Assembly (NCBI GenBank): GCA_003990705.1
Contig: AP018318.1
Coordinates: forward strand, 3,661,501 to 3,725,500
Length of the DNA: 64,000 nt
Origin: Nostoc sp. HK-01
GTDB lineage: Bacteria > Cyanobacteriota > Cyanobacteriia > Cyanobacteriales > Nostocaceae
Direction of reading: 5' to 3'
The notes beneath the pieces were generated by a model. The model had not been told where the DNA came from and did no database searches. It worked only from the letters and a program-made list of their open reading frames with translations. This document shows positions 47,817-55,402 of this stretch, one piece after another; positions within the stretch are counted from its first letter, which is position 1, and each line of letters opens with the position of its first letter. A program made the position numbers and the translations under genes.

Positions 47817-48310
47817 ATTGTGAAGGTAAAAATATGAAATGCGATCGCTCATATTGTGATTGTGACGGTGGAAATAACAAATGCGATCGCTCTCATTATG
47901 ATTGTGACGGTTGAAAGATGAAATGCGATCGCTCTCATTATTATTGTGATGGTGGAAATAACAAATGCGATCGCTCACATTGCTATTGCGACGGTTGAAA
48001 TAACAAATGCGATCGCTCACATTATGATTGTGATGGTGGAAATATGAAATGCGATCGCTCACATTATGATTGTGACGGTGAAAAGATGAAATGCGATTGC
48101 TCTCATTATGATTGCGAGGTTTGAAAGATGAAATGCGATCGCTCTCATTATTATTGTGAGAGTTGAAAGATGAAATGCGATCGCTCACATTGTGATTGTG
48201 ATGGTTGAAAGATGAAATGCGATCGCTCACATTGTGATTGTGATGGTTGAAAGATGAAATGCGATCGCTCACATTGTGATTGTGATGGTTGAAAGATGAA
48301 ATGCGATCGC
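47817..48310. repeat. Twelve-copy 42-bp HIP1 tandem repeat, array 2
   Basis: Units begin GCGATCGC at 47841, 47883, 47925, 47967, 48009, 48051, 48135, 48177, 48219, 48261 and 48303 with one mutated form (GCGATTGC) at 48093: twelve starts exactly 42 bp apart. Consensus: TGCGATCGCTCACATTGTGA, TTGTGATGGTTGAAA, GATGAAA. The last three units are near identical. On the minus strand it gives an open frame of 14-residue repeats (VSDRISSFNHHNHN) with no ATG start; I treat it as non-coding. It begins directly after the stop of the second TpsB gene. Confidence 0.92.
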
Positions 48311-48317
48311 AAAAAAT

Positions 48318-50072
48318 CTACAACCGATAGCCAACGCTGAAGTAAAAACCATCATCTTGAGCGTTTCTTCCGCGGTCATCTAAATCTATCAAGGGGTATC
48401 CATAATCAAGTTTGATATCAAGCTGCGGTATGGGTTGAAATAATACGCCGAGTCCGATACCTGCAATAAATTTCTGACGTTGTAAGGTATTCGGGTTATC
48501 ATCCACATTCCAGATGTAAGCCATATCAAAAAATGGCGCAATTTGCAGTGTTGAATTACCAGATGCGTCTCGTTGCACTGTTAAACGGTCTTCGATAGTC
48601 AAGCGTACACCGTTATCGCCAGCGCGGACGTTTTGGCGATAACCGCGGACTGATTGACCGCCACCGACAACAAACTGCTGGGCTGGTAACAAAGCATTAG
48701 GTGTAAGTTGTAACTCAGCTTGGGCAACTAATATATTATCTGTACTTAGGCGTTGTACTCGTTGGGCTTGTGCTAACCAACTAAAAAACTGCCCATCGGG
48801 TATGGGGCTGGGATTGCTAGTAGCATCAAATATACCAAGACCGAAACTAAATAGCGATCGCAATGCCCAAGCACCATTAATATCCCGCACTACATAATCT
48901 TGACCAAATTTAATAACACGGGTACGACTATTCCCTTCATCATCCGGGCCAAAACCAAAGGGTGTCGGCCCTGCAAAAGTAAAAGTTTGACCATTCTGCA
49001 CTGCAAAACCTAGAGATAAAGCAAATTCTTCACGGGGTGTTCTAATTAGTGGTTGTCTAAAACTAATTTCATAAAGTTGCGATTCCCCACTGATATCAAA
49101 AGCTGCAAATGGTTCTTCCACAACATTCGTATCGTTAAACGAGGTTCGCAGTTGTAAAGTCCCATCCATTGGGTTGAGTGGGAGGCGATAATTAAAATCA
49201 AAAACATTTGCGCCACCTCTGGTTGTTAAATAATAGGCAGCACTAAATTCATCACCCAACCCAGAAAGATTGCGATAACTAGCATTCACCCCCAATCTTT
49301 CCGAACCAATGCTAGGAGGAGAATAGTTATCAACAGTCAACGCGGCGTTAAAGGGTTGTGCTTCGGTCACGCGCACAATTAAAATACTTTGACCTACACC
49401 ACTACCCGCCCGTAAACTAGCTTCAACGTTAGAAAATAAAGGGTCAGCCCGGAGTAATCTTAATTGGTCTTCTAATGCAGAGGTCAAAAGCGGCTTACCT
49501 GCGCCTAAAGCTACACGACTACGCACATATTCAGGATTTAACCGTCTTGTACCTTGAACCTCAATTTTTTCGATTCTCCCTTCAATTACCCGAATTTCTA
49601 CTACACCATTGTTCACAGTTTGGTCTACAACAATTGCCCTAGATGTGATGTAGCCTTGGTCAAGGTAAATTTGAGTGATGGCATCAGCCGCTTTGCGGAG
49701 TTCTTCGACTGTAACTTCACGCCCTTCTACCGTCTGAGTAATTGTTTTAAATCTCTCTGGGCGAAAAACTGTACTCCCTGTGACGTTGATTTTCTCTACT
49801 TTAATAGTTTGAGAAGCTTCTGTAGGTTGAGTTTCGGGAGTTGGTGTTGGTGTTGGTCTTACGGGGGGTTGTGACTCTGGCGGTAAAGGTTCTGGTGTTG
49901 TTCCAGGCTGGGGAAAGCGGTCTTGATTAGGGTTTCCTTCGGGATTGGGTGCTTGTGCAAATGATGGCAAAGTTAAAATTACACAAGCACAACTAAAAAT
50001 CAAGCTAGTAGATAGCCAATGTATATATTTTTTGAATAAACCAAAATAAATCGCAGATTGTAAATTTGACAT
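48318..50072 (-). CDS. TpsB-type outer-membrane transporter (ShlB/FhaC family), copy 2
   Basis: This 584-residue protein is related to the TpsB at 33904. A signal peptide is followed by a Pro-rich linker (about 40-85), POTRA domains (IKVEKINVTGSTVFRPERF, IYLDQGYITSRAIV, RVIEGRIEKIEVQG, LNPEYVRSRV) and a 16-strand-type barrel with QSVRGYRQN near 475. The last strand ends GFYFSVGYRL with an aromatic-Arg pattern suited to outer-membrane insertion. A CHAT-TPR gene lies upstream on the same strand, 85 bp away. Its stop is TAG; the next codons in frame run straight into the 42-bp repeat array without a stop for about 190 codons. Confidence 0.92.
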   Translation of the reverse strand: MSNLQSAIYFGLFKKYIHWLSTSLIFSCACVILTLPSFAQAPNPEGNPNQDRFPQPGTTPEPLPPESQPPVRPTPTPTPETQPTEASQTIKVEKINVTGSTVFRPERFKTITQTVEGREVTVEELRKAADAITQIYLDQGYITSRAIVVDQTVNNGVVEIRVIEGRIEKIEVQGTRRLNPEYVRSRVALGAGKPLLTSALEDQLRLLRADPLFSNVEASLRAGSGVGQSILIVRVTEAQPFNAALTVDNYSPPSIGSERLGVNASYRNLSGLGDEFSAAYYLTTRGGANVFDFNYRLPLNPMDGTLQLRTSFNDTNVVEEPFAAFDISGESQLYEISFRQPLIRTPREEFALSLGFAVQNGQTFTFAGPTPFGFGPDDEGNSRTRVIKFGQDYVVRDINGAWALRSLFSFGLGIFDATSNPSPIPDGQFFSWLAQAQRVQRLSTDNILVAQAELQLTPNALLPAQQFVVGGGQSVRGYRQNVRAGDNGVRLTIEDRLTVQRDASGNSTLQIAPFFDMAYIWNVDDNPNTLQRQKFIAGIGLGVLFQPIPQLDIKLDYGYPLIDLDDRGRNAQDDGFYFSVGYRL

Positions 50073-50157
50073 TTTAAATTTTGTCTATAAAAAATCATTC
50101 CTATGTAAGATTTATTGTTTCTGGTTTTGCTATATTGTGTCACTTTTTTATTATTTT

Positions 50158-52512
50158 TTAATGTACTTCTCCAATTAAATTAAATCCTCCCCAATATTTG
50201 GCATTAGGATACTGCTTCATTGTGGCTAACATCGCTTTTTGTAATGCTTGGGCTTTGTTAGGGTTCTGCTTTAACTGGCGATAAAATTCAGTAGTTAGCA
50301 TAGATGTCGGTATATCTGTTGCTGCCCATTGTGAGACAATCACACTAGGAACACCAGATGCCATCAATGCTAAAGATAAACTCAGTACACCATTACCCAT
50401 ACTACCTTGTCCGGTTTCCCCAGCACTGATAAAGGCTAACTTAGCACGCAAACGCTTACCTTTTGGTTGATTGTACAAGTTGAGAATTTCGCTGGCGGTG
50501 AGTAGTCCGTTATTTTCTCCAGCTAAGGCGATACCTCCGGGGATACCTTGTCTTTTGATATCATCTAAAACACTATATGTTGCTAGATGAATGATTTTGG
50601 CTTTGGGTAATAAAGGTAGAATTGCTGCTTTTGTGGCTTGGCTACCAATTAAAGCTTTAGTTTTAAATAAATCAGCAATAGCTAAAGCTTCTTGTTCTGC
50701 ATTGATTAATTGTGGTAAAGGCTGGGGTGTAGCGTTAATTGAGTGAGCGATTTTCGGCATAGTAGGATTACCCACGACAACAACTTTACTACCACCTGTT
50801 CTACCTCGTTGTTCTTTTGCTAATTTGAGTATTTGAATTGCTGGTACAGTTGAAATGGGATATTTTTCAATTAAATATTTGCCAGAAATATCAACCAATG
50901 CTGGAAAGGGAACAAACCATAAATCATCTTGGGGAATGAATATGATTTGGGCTGTAGGATTTTCCGGTAGTAAATCAGCAATTGGCTTAATTAATAATTG
51001 ATGTAACTGCAATAAAGGATTAACAAGTTTTTTACCTTGATTCTCTTGACTATTTACACCTAGATAATTAGGAATATTAGCAACTATTTCAGAGATGGAA
51101 TTAACTGAATCAAATGTATTTTCCGGTATTGGTTTGATTTTACGGAATGTAATTTTCCCTGTGGGTTGAATTACCCAAGTATATAAGCCATCATCAGGAA
51201 TGATAGTATATTTCACCAGAGTAGCTTTTTGCTCTTTAGCAATTTTTTGAATGTCGGTAATTGTGGGTAAGACAATTGATTTAGGTGCGATTTTTAGATT
51301 ATTATCTTTTGGTTCAGAAGCTAACCGCATCCCCAATAATTGTAAGGATGCCATAATACTGCTTTGTTCAGAGATTTCTAATGCGTCCTCAGGCTGATTT
51401 TGAGTAATCAAAACTTGTTGTAGCAAGTTATATGTATTACTTTGTTCCGCCGCATAATCAATTTTGTTACCTAAATCTAAACGTAAAGATGTCCAATTTT
51501 TAATACTTGCTTGTAAAGTAGTTTTAGCGTCATCTAATTTATTAGAGTTTAAATAAACAAAAGCTAAGTTATTTAAAGCTGTACCTTGGTTGTAATTATC
51601 TTTATTAGCTTTAGCAAAGTCTAATTGTTCTTGATATAATGCGATTGCCTTATCGTAATCTTTGGCAAAAGTATAAACGCGTCCTAATTGTCTGATTACC
51701 TCAAATTTTTGAGATTTATCTGTAAGTTTTAGCTGTTGTTGATAAAAAGCGATCGCCTGATTAAAATCCCCTTGCGTTTGGTAGGTTTCGGCGATTTGTT
51801 TAAACGTCAGACTTACTAAGGAATTATTACTTAATTCCTGAGCTAATTTTAACTGTTGTTGGTAAGCTGCGATCGCCTGGGGATATTGCCCTAATTTATG
51901 ATAAGTTGCAGCGAGGTTCTGTAAGGAATCAATTTGCAGTTGATAGTTATTATTGCCTTTAGCGGTTGTTAATTGTTGGGAATAAAACGCAATCGCTTGT
52001 TTATACTCAGTTGCAGCATCATGGTCTAAACCAACATTACCTAAAAAAGCTGCTTCTCTATCAGGATTACCAATATCTTTTTTGAGTGCGGTTGCTTGTT
52101 CTTGATATTTTTTAGCTAACTTTTCATCGCCCAGATTAGTATATGTATTGCTGAGGTGTTCAAAAATTTGCACTGTCATTGATTGATTAGCAAATTCTTG
52201 AGTTAGCTGTAAACTTTGTTTGTAAAAACTAATCGCAGTTCTATATCTACCAAGAGTAAAGTAAGCATCAGCGATGCGAAATAGTGCGGTGGCTTCTCCG
52301 GTGCGATCGCCAATTATTTGATATAGTTTGAGTGATTCTTGTAAGGATGATAATGCTGATTTAAACTGTCCGTTGGTTAGTTGTCTGTTACCAAGATTTA
52401 AGAGTAAGTTAGCACGATATTGTTGTGCGTCTATTGGTTGATTGGAATTGGCGGAAAGTGGTAAAAGTAGGAGGGAGTTTAAGGTTATTGTTAAAAAAAG
52501 ATGGGGTTTCAT
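50158..52512 (-). CDS. TPR-CHAT domain protein, catalytic dyad lost
   Basis: From the ATG at 52512 (a GTG seven codons earlier is weaker) this 784-residue protein has a signal peptide (LFLTITLNSLLLLPLSAN), about ten TPR units across residues 30-360 (FKSALSSLQESLKLYQIIGD, DYDKAIALYQEQLDFAKANK) and a C-terminal CHAT domain. Here the usual His in THG is Tyr646 (HLATYSVLDD) and the Cys of SACQT is Gly698 (FISAGETGQG), so no protease activity is expected. Other CHAT blocks (PSVIVSQWAATD, YWGGFNLIGE) remain, so the fold persists, perhaps as a regulator or scaffold. It precedes the second TpsB gene. The paralogue at 35831 retains the dyad. Confidence 0.9.
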   Translation of the reverse strand: MKPHLFLTITLNSLLLLPLSANSNQPIDAQQYRANLLLNLGNRQLTNGQFKSALSSLQESLKLYQIIGDRTGEATALFRIADAYFTLGRYRTAISFYKQSLQLTQEFANQSMTVQIFEHLSNTYTNLGDEKLAKKYQEQATALKKDIGNPDREAAFLGNVGLDHDAATEYKQAIAFYSQQLTTAKGNNNYQLQIDSLQNLAATYHKLGQYPQAIAAYQQQLKLAQELSNNSLVSLTFKQIAETYQTQGDFNQAIAFYQQQLKLTDKSQKFEVIRQLGRVYTFAKDYDKAIALYQEQLDFAKANKDNYNQGTALNNLAFVYLNSNKLDDAKTTLQASIKNWTSLRLDLGNKIDYAAEQSNTYNLLQQVLITQNQPEDALEISEQSSIMASLQLLGMRLASEPKDNNLKIAPKSIVLPTITDIQKIAKEQKATLVKYTIIPDDGLYTWVIQPTGKITFRKIKPIPENTFDSVNSISEIVANIPNYLGVNSQENQGKKLVNPLLQLHQLLIKPIADLLPENPTAQIIFIPQDDLWFVPFPALVDISGKYLIEKYPISTVPAIQILKLAKEQRGRTGGSKVVVVGNPTMPKIAHSINATPQPLPQLINAEQEALAIADLFKTKALIGSQATKAAILPLLPKAKIIHLATYSVLDDIKRQGIPGGIALAGENNGLLTASEILNLYNQPKGKRLRAKLAFISAGETGQGSMGNGVLSLSLALMASGVPSVIVSQWAATDIPTSMLTTEFYRQLKQNPNKAQALQKAMLATMKQYPNAKYWGGFNLIGEVH

Positions 52513-52526
52513 AGTATTTTTTATCT

Positions 52527-52570
52527 CACGCATAGACGCGGTAGCGGCTTCTCGAAGAGTAGGCGCAAAG
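52527..52570. repeat. Dispersed 44-bp repeat, copy 2
   Basis: CACGCATAGACGCGGTAGCG... AGTAGGCGCAAAG, then GACGCAAAGAAG. It is homologous to 20970-21013 and lies just upstream of the CHAT gene start. The CGCAAAG heptamers continue the repeat at its end. Confidence 0.7.
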
Positions 52571-52593
52571 ACGCAAAGAAGAAAAATTTGCTT

Positions 52594-55323
52594 TTAATCA
52601 AATCCTGGTGGTAGTTCTAAGGGTGAGAGTTTGTCTGGTTGAGAAGGTGTCGGTGAATTTGGGTTAGGTGATGTATTGTTACCTGAAGATGGGGAAGTAC
52701 CAGGCGGTTGTGTAGGTTGTGTTGCGGCTGGTGGGGGTATAGCTGGAATTTGGGGTTTTGCACCTTCTAGTTGTGGTAGTTGTGGTTGATTGGTTGTTGA
52801 GTTAGGCGGTAAAAAAGTTTCAATTGTGACGGAACGACTTACTTTTTCACCATTAGAATTAGTAACTTGTAAAGTAATTATTTCGCTACCGGGTTGTTGA
52901 TTAACTGGGTAAGGTATTGTACCGTTACGCGGGATATCTCCTGGCGCAGGAAGAAGTTCAACTTTAATATTATTACTACCTTCAATTTTCCAAGATAAGT
53001 TGAGAGGTTTATTAGGCTTGAGTGGATTAATTACTATGGGATATTTTGGTAATGGGTTATTACCATTAATTTTAAATTCGATAATTTTGCTGGGTAAAGG
53101 TTGGACTTTTACTAAGTCTGTTTTTTGCGAAATACTTGGTTTATCTGTATCTGTTTTAGTAAATACTTGTATTTCAAATATATAGTCTCCTGCGCCGCGA
53201 TTATCAGCAGGAACATTACGACAGTTTAATTGATGATCTTGCTGAGTACAGAAGGTTTTTAGTGTGTCGGGAATGCCTTGGCTGACATTGTAAGTTTGTT
53301 GTGGACTATTAACTAAATTTTCCGGCGATCGCCCAATAATGCGTAATTCTTTTAATCTATTTAAATCATTGATTTCCCAATTGAGACGAATTGTGTCTGG
53401 TCTAATTTTGTTATCACTATTTTTAACTTCTTGATAAACAGATTGTGTTGGAGAAAATTGTAGAAGTTGTGGTGGGGGAATCGGGATAATTTTAATCGTA
53501 TTCGTTTTAATTGTGTCGGCGGGCAAGTCTGGATTATCATTAACAAATGCTTGCATTTGAAAAATGTAATCTCCTGATTTACGCGCATCAGTCGGCACAT
53601 TAGCACAAGTTAATACTGCACCCATTTGACAGAATGGTTGTAGTTCGTTGGGCAGTTTACCATTAAAGGTATAAACTACAGGTTGAACCGCCGCTGTACC
53701 ATCAGCAAATAAACCAGTTAAAGATACCGTTTGTAATTTTTTGGGGTGGCGAATTTGCCAACTTAAGCGAATAAAATCGCCGTTCGATGCTTGATAAGTT
53801 GCGTCAGATGAAAGAAATTGCAAGATTTTGGGAACTGCGGGAGGACGGAATAACCACAGCCAAATCAAAAATGCGATCGCTGCTGCACTACCTATAACTG
53901 TCAACAATACAAGTAAAAATTGCCACCAAGGACGCGGTTCCCAAATTAAACTTCCTGGTAAAGCAGGATTAGGTAAAGGTATTTGTTGCTGATCTACTAA
54001 TTCAATGCGAAAGTTAAGTAATCGCCCCGCGCCAAACATCGGACGATACCACCATTTCACAGGTACTACCGTCACTTTTGTCGACACTTTTTCTCCTGGT
54101 AATACGCGCAACAAAGCCGGAGAAGTTACGTAAGTACACACCTTATCTTCATCTATAGGAACTGCTTCACAAGCAATTTCTCTGACAGTGTTACCCGCAT
54201 TTGTCAATTTAACTTCAAAAGTTCCGCCTTTGCGTCTCACTCGATTTACCACTATCAGCATCTCTGCATTTAGCAAGTAAGACGGCAAAATTTCCCAATA
54301 AATTACATCCAACAGCATCAAATCGGGATTGTTGGCAGAATACAAGCGGATGCTGGGGTAGTAAAGTCCGGCGTTTGCGCCTAGTGATGGCTGAAATTGA
54401 AGTAAGATTTCTCCTTTTTCGCCTGGGTTAAGATTTAAACCCATGTTGGGGATAACAAGTCCCGCCGTTTCCAAACCTTCGGGATAGCGGATACTCACCC
54501 ATTCTTCAGGTAAATCAAGACAACTGAGGCGAAATCTATCTACCCTATCAGAACGGTTGTGGACATTGACATTCACCTGTAATATTCCGCCTGGGAGAAT
54601 TTTGGCAGGCGATCGCGAACTCGTTAAAGGTAGTAAGCTAAAAGTCGGGTCACTAACTCTAACTACAGTTTCAATTGCTGGTAAAACCTGAATTTTTGCC
54701 CCATGTCGAATTGGCGTATCTTCAGGATAATGTAACGGCGCATCGACAACAATTGAATAGTTGTAAGTGCTAGGAATTGCTGTTACAGGTACGTGAAATT
54801 CAAATAAAACTTCACCCACAGAATTAGGACTTAGCGCTAACCTCTGTTTAGGCGCATCACACCATTGAATTAATTGCGGTGATAATTCATCAATAAAAAT
54901 ATCAATTAACGCACTTTCCACCCCTTTATTCGTAACAGTGATATTAAGTTCAAATTTTGCTCCAGCTTGAACTGCATAATCACCAGAAGGATTAAAAATA
55001 ATCGCTAGGGGATTTCCAGGCGCGAGAGTTTGTTGAATATTCTGCTGTTGAATACCACGTTTAGCCGCCAAATTAACGCGGTATTTCACCTCACCAGATG
55101 TTAAAACTTGCTGAACAAAACCTTCTTCAACTAATTCATCTAATAAAGCTAAAGTAGCTTGTTGATTTAAATCTAAATGAATTGATACTTGAGCTAGAGT
55201 AACACTATCAGGACGCTTAATTAGCCACTGGACAATTTTGCGCTGTTGTGGTGGCAGAATCAACACATCTGCCATACTCAAACCGAGTTTGGAATCTGTA
55301 ATTCTCGAATTTGTGGCAGTCAT
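52594..55323 (-). CDS. Membrane Ig-like-domain protein with N-terminal winged helix, injection-system operon
   Basis: From the ATG at 55323 (GGGGG upstream; a TTG four codons earlier is weaker) this 909-residue protein starts with a winged-helix module (about 20-80: LPPQQRKIVQWLIKRPDS, DELVEEGFVQQVL). Then come at least three Ig-like/NEW-type beta domains (about 95-460), one membrane helix (about 465-493, FLLVLLTVIGSAAAIAFLIW), three similar Ig-like domains (about 500-830: ILQFLSSDATYQ, LLQFSPTQSVYQ, IIEFKING) each with a Cys pair, and a Pro/Thr/Gln-rich tail. It is in a co-directional run with baseplate genes. A membrane-anchoring or structural role for the injection machine is likely; the winged helix in such a protein is odd. 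I know no exact family name. Confidence 0.75.
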   Translation of the reverse strand: MTATNSRITDSKLGLSMADVLILPPQQRKIVQWLIKRPDSVTLAQVSIHLDLNQQATLALLDELVEEGFVQQVLTSGEVKYRVNLAAKRGIQQQNIQQTLAPGNPLAIIFNPSGDYAVQAGAKFELNITVTNKGVESALIDIFIDELSPQLIQWCDAPKQRLALSPNSVGEVLFEFHVPVTAIPSTYNYSIVVDAPLHYPEDTPIRHGAKIQVLPAIETVVRVSDPTFSLLPLTSSRSPAKILPGGILQVNVNVHNRSDRVDRFRLSCLDLPEEWVSIRYPEGLETAGLVIPNMGLNLNPGEKGEILLQFQPSLGANAGLYYPSIRLYSANNPDLMLLDVIYWEILPSYLLNAEMLIVVNRVRRKGGTFEVKLTNAGNTVREIACEAVPIDEDKVCTYVTSPALLRVLPGEKVSTKVTVVPVKWWYRPMFGAGRLLNFRIELVDQQQIPLPNPALPGSLIWEPRPWWQFLLVLLTVIGSAAAIAFLIWLWLFRPPAVPKILQFLSSDATYQASNGDFIRLSWQIRHPKKLQTVSLTGLFADGTAAVQPVVYTFNGKLPNELQPFCQMGAVLTCANVPTDARKSGDYIFQMQAFVNDNPDLPADTIKTNTIKIIPIPPPQLLQFSPTQSVYQEVKNSDNKIRPDTIRLNWEINDLNRLKELRIIGRSPENLVNSPQQTYNVSQGIPDTLKTFCTQQDHQLNCRNVPADNRGAGDYIFEIQVFTKTDTDKPSISQKTDLVKVQPLPSKIIEFKINGNNPLPKYPIVINPLKPNKPLNLSWKIEGSNNIKVELLPAPGDIPRNGTIPYPVNQQPGSEIITLQVTNSNGEKVSRSVTIETFLPPNSTTNQPQLPQLEGAKPQIPAIPPPAATQPTQPPGTSPSSGNNTSPNPNSPTPSQPDKLSPLELPPGFD

Positions 55324-55340
55324 GCTTACCCCCAATCAAA

Positions 55341-55372
55341 AAATTAAAAGTAAAAAGGTAAAAGTAAAAAAT
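55341..55372. repeat. AAAGTAAAAAGGTAAAA heptamer repeat
   Basis: AAATTAAAAGTAAAAAGGTA and its continuation form heptad units of the AAAAGTA type, just upstream of the winged-helix/Ig gene. A copy (TTAAAAGTAAAAAGGTAAAA) is at 57574-57593, upstream of the next gene's start. Confidence 0.6.
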
Positions 55373-55402
55373 AATTTTAACTACGTCTATTAGCGTTAAT
55401 AA

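Noticed and set aside
47736-48272. Open frame of 14-residue repeats on the minus strand
   Set aside because: It has only a GTG start inside the repeat and no ribosome-binding site, and the sister array has a frame-breaking 41-bp unit; it is treated as a non-coding repeat.
43655-48310. CRISPR-like look of the 42-bp arrays
   Set aside because: Units are contiguous and similar over their whole length; there are no unique spacers, and no cas genes are near.
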